This document shows positions 46,016-58,190 of a stretch of DNA of 64,000 nt, one piece after another (within the stretch, counting starts at the first letter, position 1; each line of letters begins with the position of its first letter). Location: positions 1 to 64,000 of the forward strand of contig LLCB01000259.1 of the NCBI GenBank assembly GCA_001414345.1, read 5' to 3'. Under the pieces are notes generated by a model that ran no database searches, had not been told where the DNA came from, and saw only the letters and a program-made list of their open reading frames with translations. Source of the stretch: Hymenoscyphus infarciens (taxonomy: Eukaryota > Ascomycota > Leotiomycetes > Helotiales > Helotiaceae). Made by a program: the position numbers and the translations under genes.

Positions 46016-49000
46016 TTAATCATCATCAGAGTCCTCATCCTTCTCCTTATCAGCCTTCTTCTTCTTCTTCAACTGATCTTTCCACTGATTGTTCGCTTGC
46101 TCAACATCTAGGTTTGGGAAGACGAGATCGAAAACATCGGAATACCATTTCGCTGGATGTCCTTCGATGCCTTCTTTGATATTCTATTTCCAACCTGTTA
46201 GCTTTCATTCACATAGTGTGTTGCTGTATAGGTCATATTGGAGGAGGGGAAATATTTACCTCAGGAAGCTCCAACCAATCAGACATATTGTCATCCGGGA
46301 AGATAATCATCTTTGACCCCGCCCGCCTCGCAGCAACAGTCTTCTCCCTCAACCCCCCAATCCTCAACACCTTGCCCGTAACCGTCAGTTCCCCCGTCAT
46401 AGCAATAGTAGGATCCAGCGGTCTATCCAACGCCAAAGACAACAACGAAGTAGCCATCGTAATCCCCGCACTTGGTCCATCCTTAGGCACCGCCCCCTCG
46501 GGACAATGTAAATGCACCTTTGCATGATCGAAAAATTCGTTCTTTGGGAATTTCCTCGCCATGACCGATTTGGCGAAGGAGTAGGCGATGGCAGTGGATT
46601 CCCGCATTACGGCTTTCAGGTTTCCGGTTTTCGCGAGACCGGGTTGCGAGGAGTTCTTGAGAGCGGACTCGAGGATGGATTCTACATAAAGTGCAGCCCC
46701 GCCCATTTGTGTCCACGCAAGACCCATTGCTACTCCTGGAGGTGTGATTTCGTAGAGGCGGTCCGAGGTGAAGACTGGAGGACCGACATAGTCTTTGAGG
46801 TTCTGGCGGTCGATCTCAACTTGGACTGTATCTGGGACCTTGAGACTGATGCGTGGCTTTTCAGTAGTCTCCTTTGCGATATTTTCTGATGTCTCTTTGA
46901 CATCTGTCTCGTCTTTCTTCGACTCTTCAAGCGCAGCTTTGCCCTCATCGGTCAAAGCATCCTCTTCAGGTAATTCTGTCTCCCCGATATCTTGAACGAT
47001 TTTGAGAGCTGCTTTACGGTACACCTTCTCAATTTGTTTCTTGAGATTTCGAACTCCGGATTCTCGACAATATGATTTGATGAGTTCCTCGATAGCTTCT
47101 TTGTTGAGATTTACGTTTGCCTCGTTCAAACCGGCAAGTTCTTTTGCGGCAGGAGCGAGATATCGTTCTGCAATAGCCATTTTCTCGTCTGCTACGTAGC
47201 CAGAGAGCTGGATGACTTCCATACGATCAAGAAGAGGGCGAGGAATGGTGTCAGTCATGTTCGCTGTGCAGACAAAGAGTACTTTGCTTAGATCAACGGG
47301 AACATCCAAATATTGATCCAAGAAAGAGTTGTTTTGTTCTGGGTCGAGAAGTTCGAGCAATGCGCTTGCTGGATCTCCTTGGTGTCCACGACCTAACTTA
47401 TCGATTTCGTCAATGAGAATGAGGGGATTTTCGGTTTGGCATTTCTTCAATGCTTGGATAATTCTTCCAGGAAGAGCACCAACGTATGTTCTCCGGTGAC
47501 CTTTAATTTCCGCCACATCAGCTAGACCACCAACACTGAAGCGGTAATATTGACGGTTAAGAGCGCGAGCAATAGACTTTCCAATACTTGTTTTACCTAC
47601 TCCAGGAGGACCGACGAAGCACAAGATTTTGCCCTCAACTGTTCCCCTTAGTTTGCCTACCGCAATGAACTCCAGAATGCGATCCTTGACATCTTTCAGT
47701 CCGTGATGATCTTCATCAAGAACAGTCATCGCATTCTTGATTCCAAAGTTCTCGGCACTTCGCTGCCCCCAAGGGATTTGAGTTAGCCAATCCAGGTAGT
47801 TCCTTGTGACATTGAATTCTGAGGCGGCTGGCTCTAAATGAGCGAGCTTGTTCAGCTCTTCATCGAAGACCTTCTTTACCGCTTCAGGCATAGCAAGTTT
47901 CACCGCTCTTTCCCGGAATTTCTCGACAAGCTTATCTTTGCCGTCTGATTCAATTCCCAATTCCCGGCGAATTCCTTTCATTTGCTCCATAAGCCAATAT
48001 TCTCTTTGGCGTTTTTGGATCGATCGCTCAACATCTTTGGAGATTTTGGATTGCAGTTGTGCGTTCATAAGCTCTTTCTTGAGCACCACAAGAGCTTTCT
48101 GTAACCGATCCTCAACATTCAGCGTCTCGAGAACCTCTTGCAGTTCAGCATCTTCTCCCGCTGATACAGCGGCCGCAAAGTCAGCCAACTTCGCTGGCTC
48201 TTGCATAACATTCCCTGCAGTTTGTGACATGGAAAATGTAGAGATTTGGTCTCGGAAGAGACTATTGAGATTGGCTACTTCCTTGAAGACATTGATGATC
48301 TCGCTGGTGACGGCGCGAATTATGGGCGATTTGGGGTCATGAGGTTCTTCTGTAATATTTTCTACATTGACCAGAGAGACGTTATATTTTCGGAGAAAGG
48401 AGGTTGGTTCGTAGTGTGCAGCAGATGTATCTGCCTTGGAGCCGGTTTGAACAGCGCCCTCTTCAAAAGAGGCAACTACATCGCCCTTCTTATTTTGAGT
48501 GACTTCTTCATTCGTACCCTTGATAGGAATTGGCTCCGGAATTGGTGGCTCAGTAGAACTTGGTTCAACCTTTGCCTCGGTAGCACCTGGCTTTGCTGGG
48601 TTTATCAATTCAGACATCCTAATTCTTCGGTGTGGGTAAAGAACAGCCGTGAGAGCCCCCTCGTCTCCATGGACAGGAAATGCACTCGTGATCTGAGCAA
48701 AAACACCAATATCATGAACATCCTCCATATTTTCAATCGTATCCGCATCGTTGTGTTCATCCTTAAACAAGAAAGCCCCGACATATGGTTGACCCCTTTT
48801 AATCATTTCCTGAATCGCAGCTACAACATTTGGATCCCGTATCGTCATCGCTTTATAGAACCCAGGAAATAGAGGTCGTTTCGTAATTGGAATCGCCAGT
48901 ACTCGGGGATAAACATCTGGCACCGTAGGCTTGAGAATGGCCTTGTCGATGGCGGGTTTCCGTCCTTTTTTACCATCTCCGCCCCCGCTCCCAGAATCGC

Positions 49001-49418
49001 CTCCTGCGCCAGATGAAGCTGCGCTTCCCTTGCCATCAGCAGCGCTTCCTGGGGTTTCGCCCTTTGCAGAGCCAGAACTCTTGGTTTTCCCTTCAATTAC
49101 GATGCCTTCGTCGACTGCCGCCACCTCTTTCTCCTCCGTCCGGTCTTTCTCCTCTTTAATTTTCTCAACCACAGGCACTTCCTTCACATCCTTCGGTGCC
49201 TCTTTCCGTCTCGTAGGACTCGTCGAGAAATGTGATATGCATATGGAAGACTTCGACGAAGCTCGAGGGTAAAGTTGCCGCCGGGGAGATAATATGGAGG
49301 TAGCGTGTAATCTACCCGTATGGGAGTAATTCGATATCGATCGAGCTGTAGAAGAAGATACCGAGCGCGTGGTATTCCGAATTGCAAGCCGCCATGGCAG
49401 ATTCTGGCCGTACAACAT
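46016..49418 (-). CDS. PIM1: Mitochondrial ATP-dependent Lon protease
   Basis: Matrix AAA+ serine protease that degrades misfolded and oxidised proteins and binds mitochondrial DNA. Exons 46260-49418 and 46016-46183 with a 76-nt intron (donor GTAAAT, acceptor ATAG) give 1108 residues. The N-terminus is basic and Ser/Arg-rich (mitochondrial presequence), followed by a Gly/Ser/Lys linker. The Lon substrate-binding domain runs from LAIPITKRPLFPGF. Walker A is GPPGVGKTS (about 603-611), and Walker B is LILIDEIDKLG. The protease domain carries PKDGPSAG with Ser983 and GGLREK with Lys1026, the expected 43 residues apart. An acidic/Thr insert (about 845-885) lies before the protease domain. The C-terminus ends in Lys then Asp runs (KKKKKKADKEKDEDSDDD), encoded by the second exon. 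Confidence 0.97.
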
Positions 49419-50216
49419 GTTGATGTATTTCTCTGTTTTGAGTCGTGTGTCGAGGAGGGAGAATAGTCTCGCCTTGATGCGCCGTATGCAGATGCAGACC
49501 CCTTTTAGGCCAATCTACCCTGAATTGAAAATGGACAATGTACAAAATACAGAATGGATACAAGAAGAGGATTGCTAGATGTGCAGAGGAAGAGACGAAG
49601 CAATCAACTAGGTTGCGAATTGAATCGTCACTACGAGATGCTTTCAAAGCCGAGCGGAGACGCAAAGCTCCGATATGCAGGGTTATGCTCTTGGCTTGTG
49701 AACTGATTTCGCCCGCTCTCCATAATTGTACCATCCGATTGCGGACAATATAATTCGAGGGGCATAGTTATCTTTTGAGGAGAATAAGTGAGACTAAAAT
49801 CTGCCTTTCTTGGTGTCACTCTTGCCAATTTTCTCTTCACAAAAAGCATACGAGAGTAAGAGAGGCTGGTATTACTAATTTACTCTGCGAACATAGTTGA
49901 GATAGACCCGAGTGATGAGAAATCAGTTGTTCGTAGAGTATACTCACTTCTCTATTTTTATATTAATCTTCCTATTGGTATTGTATTGTACTTTCTTCAG
50001 TGACCTTGCCCTTCCCTCAATCCTATTACCTTTACTAATGGGACGATGATAACCTCCCTGTGTGCAATACTAATAACTAGTCATAGACCTGACCAGCTGC
50101 GATTATTATAACGAGCCAGAAAAAGGCACAATGTGCGTCTAGAATTTTCATTGATCCATAATGTACTAATACTCAATCCATCCACCCATTTCTCTACAAT
50201 CCCCCGATCAACCTGA
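49419..50216. promoter_or_regulatory. PIM1 promoter region and BRO1 3' region
   Basis: About 800 bp between two genes on the same strand. No recognisable heat-shock or other element can be assigned with confidence by eye. ORFs here are not credible genes. Confidence 0.45.
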
Positions 50217-53200
50217 TCATCTCCAAGCATTAAGACCAGCCCAAGGATCCGCCGAGCTCTGTTGTTGCTGCTGCTGCTGTGAACTATATCTCTGCTGTTG
50301 TTGTCCACCATAAGAATCATGTGGCTGTCCATACGTCTGCTGTGGTCCCAGAGGCGGTGGTCCAGGAGGCGGTGGAGGTGGAACATATCCTGGAGGGACA
50401 TTGAATTGTTGATGGGGCATAGGGGATTGTGGTTGCCTACCATACTGACTATGATTGAATTGCGTCTGGGTAGGAGGAGGAGACATTTGATGCGAGAAGT
50501 GCGTTTGTGTAGGTGGTGGGGACATGTGTCCGAATTGAGTTTGATTTGGAGGTGGGGAGATTGGTTGGTTGGGGTCCCGAGGAGGGTACATGCTCGGATT
50601 GTAACCTCCTTGTTGTCCTTGAGGTTGTGGATTATGTTTTTGGGCAATGTAAATATCAGGAGGATGTCTCTTCTGTGGAGGTTGCGGGGGAGGTGCATAT
50701 TGAGATCCATTAGGCGCAAATGCGTTGTGACTAGATTGTGACTGTGGAGGCTGTGGGGAAGCAGGGACTTGGTATTGACCAGCAAAGTTTGTCGAAGGAT
50801 ATCGAGTGGTAGGTGATGGATTTTGAAAGGATGCTGAATGTGAACGAGGAGGCTTGCTGGGGGATGTTGAGGGGTCCATAGACATGCGCTCCATAAGTCC
50901 ACGAAGGCGCTCTCGCTCCCGATCGGCTTGTCCGCTAGCATTGGCGGCTCGTTCTTGCTCGATGTGGTTGAGCAGTTGCGCACCCTCTGCTCGTCGATTA
51001 TTGACAAACGTTTCAACGTTTTTGTCCAAGCTATCGACAGTGTCTTTCATCTCGCTATACCACTGCTTTGCAGATTGGAGCCCGGCCTCGAGATCTAAAA
51101 ATTCTTGATAGATCCGCTTATATCTCGACATCACAGAACTTCTTTGCCTAGTGATATTTTCATATTTGCTTTGTTCTGAACGAACTCTCTTGTCTTGCAG
51201 TAGAGTGTTGAATGTTGAGGTAAGCTCCTTCATGAGCGAAGATTGCTTATGATTTGCAGATATGAGACGATTTTGGTGGGGACGGAATTTTTCTAGTTCT
51301 GCTTGAAAGAGCTGGGTCTCGAACGTGGAGATTGCCTTCTTGTTGAGAATGAGTACTTGCGAAATGTCATCGTTGTGTACCTGGTCAGGTCAGCATTTAC
51401 AAACTCATATGATGAGAGAGTTCCCTACCTTTTCCTTCAGATCTTTCAGCACCTGCGCCCTTTCGCGCTTCAGCAGATTCAGCTTTTTGAGAATTTCTTC
51501 TACCTTGTTGACCTGATCCATAACACTGACACCGGTCTCCTCGAAATCATCGCCCAGAAGATTCCCTTGCCCGTCACTCGGGCTGCCGCGCGATTTACCA
51601 CCCACCTGAATAAGCGCTTTTTGCCATAATACATCGGCCTCATTAATCTCGGCGGCTGATCGCATCTCATCGAAATCCACATCAAATTGCCGCAGTTTCG
51701 AATACAATTGGCTATCACTCTTTGAGGCTTCCTCAAGCGCGTCCCGATAATTCTTGATGTCGTTCCGAAGAGTCGTTGTCAGTCTGGAACTTGGCTGCTG
51801 AGTCCAGTCTGCTTCATACTTGGATCTCATTTTTTCACAAACACTCTCTTCCATATCCAGTTGTTTGCTGCTTTTGTCCAGCACACTGATCACATCCTCT
51901 TTCCTCGACCTCAAGTAATCAAAAGTAGGGCCGGGATTATCATGGGCTGCAACATCATCACACCATCCTCGGAATTCATCGTCCGCCGTAAGTTCTTGAT
52001 CAAATCCACCCTTGATGATCTGTAGCGCATTGGGGAGTCTCAAATAATCCAAGCTTGCTGCCATTTCACCGTTTGCAATTTCGACTCGTTCAGTTTCGGC
52101 TCGAATTAATTTCGCCTTTTCTTCATCATACAAACTCGCTGACTCTGTGACTGACATTGGCACAATTTTCTGGAAAATGTCCGGACCCGTAATCCGCTGA
52201 ATATCCTGACCAGCGTATAATTCGCTCACCGGGATCGCTTTGGCTGCTGGAAGTTTTGGAATTACTGTGAGGGCAGCTTCAACGGGGACAGTCTGGTGAT
52301 ATATGTAGTCATTGTCTTTCACAAGTTCAACAAGTTTCTCCTGCACGTTTGCCAGATGCCGCTTGGAAAGTTCAAAAAGATTCGGTCCAGTCTCAGCAGT
52401 AAGATTGGAATTTGCAGGAACGCTGGATGGAAAAGCATTTGCAAGTTTGTTGGCCTCTTTCGCTGCTGTCTCTGCTGCTTGGAGCCGAGCGATGGCCACA
52501 CCGTGTGAGTTGGCATCGTCGTCGGCTAAGGCCTGGTAGTATTGCGCCAAAGAGTTCATATAATTGGATTTGATCTAGATCAAAATTAGCCGCTTAACCT
52601 TGCGATTGAAAAAGTAAGAAAATGCCCTCATAATGGGCCTACATTGCCATATGTTGATTCCACACGGCACAACTCCCAAAAAGTTGTGATGGGTTTTCCA
52701 TACCTGAACAACCAAAAGCCAAACTTTCTCGAATATGGCCTTGTTGACATTCTCTTGTGTTCCTTCCACAGCCTGAGCATATAAGTAGCCCGCTTGGCTG
52801 GCAAGCTTTGCCAAAAGCCCGACCTTCTTGCCATCCGCAATCTGCTTTTCCAAGAATACCTCTTGCCCCTGAGCAAGCATAACCTGTATAAGCGTCTTCA
52901 CTGTCTCTCGGCTCAGATCTGTAGATGGTGCATGTAGGAAATTCTCATTGATGTATGTGAACATGCCCGCGGAAGCTTGGAAAGAATGGTAGGCGGTTTT
53001 GAGACCAGAGTCTTCCGATCGAGTTTGGTGAGCAGCATGGCAGGATAGGACGGCAGAAATGTTGAATATTATAGATGCTTTCTCATATGCTAAGGAGTAT
53101 TGGGCCGTTGGTTTATGTGTAAAAGCATCGAACCTGTAATTAGACAAATTAGCCCCCACCCCGGAATGTCTGGGCGGGAATTATCGTACCATGTAAAAGA

Positions 53201-53464
53201 GATTTTGATATGGTTCTCATCCACGGGAAATCGAAGATCCAAAAACTCTAACTGTCCGTAGTATCTGTATAGCAGGTCTCGTCCGGCGGCACTGTCCTTT
53301 CCAGCACCTCTCATATCCTGCCGCAATCGATTCAGCGTCGCACACTCCTCCGCATACCGCTCTGGATCATCTCCATATGTCTGTCGAATATATCCCTTCA
53401 ACGGTTGGATCCAGTCTATCTCGTTCGTCGCCTTCAAAGGCACTGATATCATGGGCGCCTGCAT
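50217..53464 (-). CDS. BRO1: Bro1, ESCRT-associated vacuolar sorting protein
   Basis: Binds the ESCRT-III subunit Snf7 on endosomes and recruits the deubiquitinase Doa4 during multivesicular-body sorting. Exons 53190-53464, 52704-53133, 51429-52574 and 50217-51380 with introns of 56, 128 and 48 nt give 1004 residues, with phases consistent. The Bro1 domain starts PMISVPLKATNEIDWIQPL, contains DLLYRYYGQLEFLDLRFP, and AFTHKPTAQYSLAYEKASII with the boomerang-fold AAVL/SCHAAH region, and runs to about residue 390. A coiled V domain follows (to about 770). The C-terminal quarter is Pro/Gln-rich with repeats of SPPPTQT-x-F and runs PPPPPPGPPP, ending WAGLNAWR. The PalA homologue shares the fold but has a different C-terminus, so Bro1 is preferred. 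Confidence 0.93.
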
Positions 53465-54500
53465 CCTGCCTTTGCTCCTGGGAGCCGCAGCTCAACTTCC
53501 TCCTCGCAGCGCACAAAAGCACTCTTCTAGTCCAATTTCCACGTCGCTTCCTCTCTTGGCCAGTCCCCTCCGTACAGATGGCGTTCTTCCAAAGTCGTGG
53601 GGGCAGCGTCCGGCGGGACCTAGCTACGTTTACGATAGGCGGGAGATGAGGGGTGACTTCGCGCGATGCAATGCAGTTGCAGGTGTCCAGTACAGCGGTG
53701 CAAATTCTAGCTGGATGAAGCAATTAGGTACCTCGTGCGCTGTACGTCATGCATGCGATTCATGGTCTTTGTGCTTGAGGTGAATGGGGTGAGGGATGGT
53801 GTTGTTAATTGTTCTGCTGGTTGGGCGCAAGTCTGAGTTGTGGGTTGGCAGTGACGGTGTGGTGAGACTGAGGATGGCAAGAGAGAGAGGGGTGGGTCAA
53901 GGGTGATCCCGTTCAATCGTGACGGGAGGCAAAGGGGCAAGGGGTAGCAGATGAAGTCGTCGTCAAGCTTATTATTCGACGAGGCGGCATCTGCACCTGC
54001 AGCGGAAACGGCAAATACCTGCAGAAAACAAACACAAACATATGTGGCCGTTTGGGAGACCCGCGTCTGCGTAGTACTCCGTACTGTACCGATTGCAGGA
54101 GAGAGTTCGCAACTCTGGGATTGTGGATTTCCACATAAAGGATGAAGGATGAAGCGCCAACAACTAAGCGCCCAGGTGATGGGCAAGGCCAATATCTCTA
54201 CGGATATATCTTCCACCGCCATTCCACCAAAGCTTTGCATTGCGCTTTTGGCCTGATCGATAATCCTCCCAATATTTTTAACCGCTGGGCCCCCAAAGCG
54301 ACTGACGCTCCACAGAACCACCAAAGCACAAGAGATCCTATCATCTACTCGAGCACTCTCTCATATGTTGTTCCTCAGGGGCTCGTCACCAAAGCGGTAT
54401 GATACATAACCCTCGCTAGTCCCTCCCTTTCTGCTCCACTGAGGTAACTTTCTATCGCTAAAAAAATCCATTTCGTCAGATGTGGCAGAACTGAAGCAAC
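53465..54500. promoter_or_regulatory. BRO1 promoter region
   Basis: About 1 kb upstream of the BRO1 start with several overlapping ORFs on both strands, none with a domain or codon-like texture. Likely promoter and 5' UTR. No specific regulatory motif is claimed. Confidence 0.4.
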
Positions 54501-54539
54501 AAGTTCATCAATCACTGTCCACTTTCCTAGGATATGGCT

Positions 54540-54760
54540 TGTTTGAGAATTGCCCATGGAAAAGTATGGGTGTGCTGGGCATGCAAGTCGCGAACATTAT
54601 CAACCAGTGGTACGTTGCTTTGGGCCTTTGATGTTTTCATTGGCTCGACCTCAATATGCCGAATCTGTGCTATCACAACACCATGCGTGTGACGAGGAAC
54701 ATGGAAGTTTTCATGGTCATCACAGGATCAGCATAGAAAGAGGAGTAGAATCTCAATACG
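54540..54760 (+). pseudogene. Decayed coding fragment of unknown family
   Basis: One plus-strand frame reads MGVLGMQVANIINQWYVALG, a TGA, then HWLDLNMPNLCYHNTMRV and TRNMEVFMVITGSA before a TAG. Both pieces are in the same frame and look like real protein, so a single in-frame stop interrupts them. I do not recognise the family. An intron instead of the stop is possible (a GTACGT donor lies within WYVA), but I found no good acceptor. Confidence 0.35.
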
Positions 54761-54889
54761 GGGCAACTAGGAATTCCTTGTCCCTTTTGGCTCGATTTTT
54801 CTTCAGTCGTGGGAACTAGCGGGCCGCACCGCTAGTAGTACAGGAGTTCATCACTCAAAAGTCCGAGTTATCAAAGGCTTTCCGGGGGT

Positions 54890-55640
54890 TGATGCGTTGG
54901 ATCTTCATGCCAGGGTACCTTTCGATAAATATCAAGCGTGTGATATTATTGAAATTATCTTGTGCAAAGTCCGATCTCCCTCTTTCGAAGATCATGTTGA
55001 GGACACTTTTAATATTGTTTTCAAATGTGATGGTTTTGCTACTTCTTCTGCAAGGGGGACTTCTAGTATTTTTGATATCCTCAAGGCAAGACCAAGGAGA
55101 CCTTTCAGTGGGTTCGCTTCATTCCACCCGACAAAGTTGAGAAGACTCGGGATTTGTCCCCAGGAACGTACTATGCTTCATGTTCTCAGTTGGATCTTTC
55201 ACTCCATAATTCCTTCAAAGTGTGTCTTGCCTAGACTAGTTTCTCATTCTAATACTTACCAACTTTCACAAGCAAGTCAGTGGTTGGGTTTCGAATTGTT
55301 CGTACCCATAATTTGTAAATTGCTTCAGACCTCGAATTATTTCTTGTTATTTTCCAAGGAATTGTTCAACAAGCGGAGCTGTTGTTTCTCGTTCTTTATC
55401 CGTCCCCCCCAAATCAGAAATATGTCCGAGATAAGCAGCAATTCAAGCATTGGGCGTGCGATAGGCAGACTACGATTTGTAATTGGAAATTTCTCAAAAC
55501 AAACCATGATTTCTGTTTGTTGGACTGCCGTTCGATGCCCAACTGTTCTCGAGGACAATGTTGAGGGCCTTAGTGGGTTTGGGTGCTTCTTCTGGGGGAA
55601 ATTCTCGCTCGTTGTTTGGGTTTCCACGTGGTTGCTCGTA
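54890..55640 (+). pseudogene. Broken ORF of unknown family, at least two frame changes
   Basis: Three protein-like stretches lie on the plus strand in different frames: DLHARVPFDKYQACDIIEII (about 54.9-55.07 kb), FQWVRFIPPDKVEKTRDLSP then GTYYASCSQLDLSLHNSFK (about 55.1-55.22 kb), and SDLELFLVIFQGIVQQAELL then KYVRDKQQFKHWACDRQTTI (about 55.33-55.54 kb). The longest unbroken frame (54897-55754, 285 codons) covers only the first in a plausible way. Either a multi-intron gene or a pseudogene. The third could follow an intron ending TTGCTTCAG. No family is recognised. Confidence 0.4.
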
Positions 55641-55839
55641 CGTGGAGGGGTTCCAGAAAATGCCTCGAAGAATTTTAGGGCTGCATACCATGCGGCTACA
55701 CATATATTGTTAGTCAAAAAATTATCTTGGTATTTATCGTTCTCTTGTCTTTGATATCTGTTCTAGTTTTCTAAAGGGGTTTCACACTTACCATTTAGGT
55801 GTGTTCGATTACGTTATTTAGTACTGGCTCCCAGTTTTT

Positions 55840-56690
55840 GAAACCAATAAAGACCGTATGCCGAATCGGGTATCAATGCCGCTGGATTAAACAATTGATC
55901 TTAGACGGCAACTATTGCTAAGGTTAATCCTTAACCTGACATACACGTTCTCCGCCCCCACTTACCCTCGTTCTGCCCTTCAATGTGTGAGCTCGTGGAG
56001 CAACATTGTGAATTTTCCCGTCATAACTTTAGCATCCTTCTGCTCATCCGGTGCCTTCTCGATTCTTCCAGCAAATGATGAATAGCTTCTTGCCCGGGAG
56101 CAAAAAGTGGTGCGCAGAGAACAACTGTACCCTGGTCATGGGCTGGGCCATAGGAAAATACGTAGCCGCCGATCGGTTTGAGTTTTCGCCCAGGCACTTG
56201 GTCCTCACACTTTGTCTGTTCGTTGTCTTTTCTGTGGTCTTGGTGGATGTCTTCGCAGGCGATTCGGATCACGCCGGTTGTTTTTGACGTATACAAATCC
56301 ATTATGTTTTTGAAAACCGCTGTACAATCGTTGATCAGCAACGCACTTTCTAGAAAATAGGTGGTAGAGTTCTCTTACTGTGTATCTGTTGCTCAGTATT
56401 ACCTCTTTGGCCTATGTCCGCCCTGAAGAACTTCTGCTCTAGCGTCCCGGGCTTGTCTAAGTCGACGGATGCGGGTATTCTGGAGGTCTACTATGTCCCA
56501 CCAGGCCCTAACGATAGCTGTTTTCTTTGGATCTGAGCAGCCATCAAAACCCTCGAAAGGGGTACGCTGGGCATTTTCATCGCGTTGTCGTATTTCTCTA
56601 AGGACCAAAACCGGATGTGGGGTTGCTATTCGTGGTAGACATGTCGCGCGGGTGAGTTCTGCTTTCATCTGCATGAATCAAAGTCGTGGA
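55840..56690 (-). pseudogene. Zinc metallopeptidase relic (deuterolysin / Lys-specific endopeptidase-like)
   Basis: Read on the minus strand: FDGCSDPKKTAIVRAWWDIV (near 56.5-56.6 kb), a possible intron, SALLINDCTAVFKNIMDLYT, then LKPIGGYVFSYGPAHDQGTV and VLCAPLF. A frame change near 56.1 kb leads to KVMTGKFTMLLHELTH, whose HELTH codons occupy 55983-55997 and are followed directly by TGA. Further on, SAYGLYWFQKLGAS appears (about 55.85 kb). The spacing of a CxxP/K..AIV.AW block, an IGGY...LC block, an HExxH zinc motif and a final Tyr-rich block fits secreted fungal metallopeptidases of the M35-like group. No signal peptide is seen. The frame change and the stop after HELTH indicate a dead gene, although an intron with donor GTAAGT lies just downstream. 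Confidence 0.55.
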
Positions 56691-56699
56691 ACTAAGAAA

Positions 56700-57850
56700 G
56701 AAAATTTCCCGCGGCCAATCTAGCCAGAATTCGTAGTTTCGTAGTGGTATCATGATAAGAGGCTTGTTATAGATGGAGGCGAAAAGACTTCAGGGATAGC
56801 TATGGCTTTATAGATGTTAATTACCATCAAAAATAGCAGGTCCGTTTCTCTCTATACCCATAAGAAATGCTAGACAACCCCAAATTTAGACATCAGCTTA
56901 GTATGAATTTCACTCCAAACTAAGAGCGCAAGATCCTTCAGAGGCTGCAATCCAATGTTTACATCAACAATTTTTTGGCGAGGCCTATATATTGACTTAC
57001 CCTCCAGGTATCTCAACGCATCTACTGACCTCCTAAGCTCTAGACTTCAACTTGAATTTACGACAAATCTACCCTCTGTAAAGAAATGATCTATTAAAAG
57101 GTGGAGCTACAACGACTTACAGCCAAGAGTAAGCATCTCGAAGCAACCAGTAGTATAAAATGGCTGCACATAACGTAACTCTTAACCGAGTACGACGAGT
57201 ACTAAAAACAAATAGTAAAACGCCCCAAACTGAACCTTCAATTCAAATGCGGTTCCTTACTCAGTTTACCCTTTTATCGATGGCTGTCTACCATAGAGTC
57301 CTCAAACCAGCGCCGAAATGGATGATTCTTGTGTTGTTTCGTTCAGAGAAAAGCACGTGCCAATACAGCGCTACAGAGAAGCTTAAAAACACTCCAGAAC
57401 TGCTATTCAGACACTGGAAAATTTATCAATAACACTCCTCATTTGAACATTGAAAGTTACTGCCTCATTACAAAGTTCAAAACCTTGGCGCAAGCGATTC
57501 GTTTTCAGAGAGAGTACAGCAGACCTACTGCCAAACAGCAAACCCTCTACAAACATTACTAAAAACTGATCGCCACCGTAAACGCTAACTTTGCTGGCAC
57601 CACGGGGTCGAAGAAAGAGACACAAGGGTCATTTGAAGCGACACTAGCCTGGGATGTAGAGGGGAAGGCTGGAAGCGGTCTCAAGCTTGTACTGCTATGC
57701 TAACCTTCAATCTTTATCGTTAATTTTACTATCATAAGGATACTTACTATCGGAACCCCTCCTATCGAATTGGGAAGAGCTTCTCATTTTGAAATGGAAA
57801 TGCACATTCAAAGCTAACCTGCTAGATCTTATCAATTCCAGGAATTGAAG
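56700..57850. other. 1.1-kb region without credible genes
   Basis: Short ORFs on both strands show no domain or consistent codon use. Nothing repetitive was noticed. It may be further eroded coding or ordinary intergenic DNA. Confidence 0.45.
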
Positions 57851-57969
57851 AGAATTCACATGACAGTTCTCTGGAGAGAGTGTGAGCTTGTTGATAAAAC
57901 TACCCTCAGTTGACCCTTGATCGATAAATTGCTATCATGAAGAGACACGCTGTCGAAATCCAGAAAGCC

Positions 57970-58190
57970 TTCAATTACATAAGAAAGAGTGCCTAACTCC
58001 AGGGGCGGCGTTGCTGGTGTTGTTGAGGGTCTGGTTGAAGAGAAAACAATCCCTCGCACGGTCCAACGAGAAGTTATAGTGCTGGTGGCACAAAGGGCAC
58101 TCCAGCACGAGATTTCGAGTCGCAAGTGCAAAGTTGGTGATGACGGCAATTGTATCCATTTTCGTGCCATCATCATTGTGGTAACCCTCT
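57970..58190 (-). pseudogene. Possible coding fragment with a CPLCH motif, unknown
   Basis: A 62-codon minus-strand frame (57971-58159) contains ATRNLVLECPLCHQHYNFSL and DRARDCFLFNQTLNNTSN. The upstream in-frame codons also look protein-like. It stops at once, and another frame (VIEGFLDFDSVSLHDSN) follows. I cannot name a family. It may be part of a broken gene. Confidence 0.25.

Noticed and set aside
46512..49272. Several plus-strand ORFs of 65-208 codons opposite PIM1
   Set aside because: They are antisense shadows of the well-supported Lon coding sequence.
53707..54324. 205-codon minus-strand ORF upstream of BRO1
   Set aside because: Low-complexity Ser/Thr/Pro composition, no domain; more likely promoter and leader DNA.
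55337..55717. 126-codon minus-strand ORF opposite the decayed plus-strand fragments
   Set aside because: The plus strand carries the protein-like fragments; this frame has no recognisable feature and looks like an antisense shadow.
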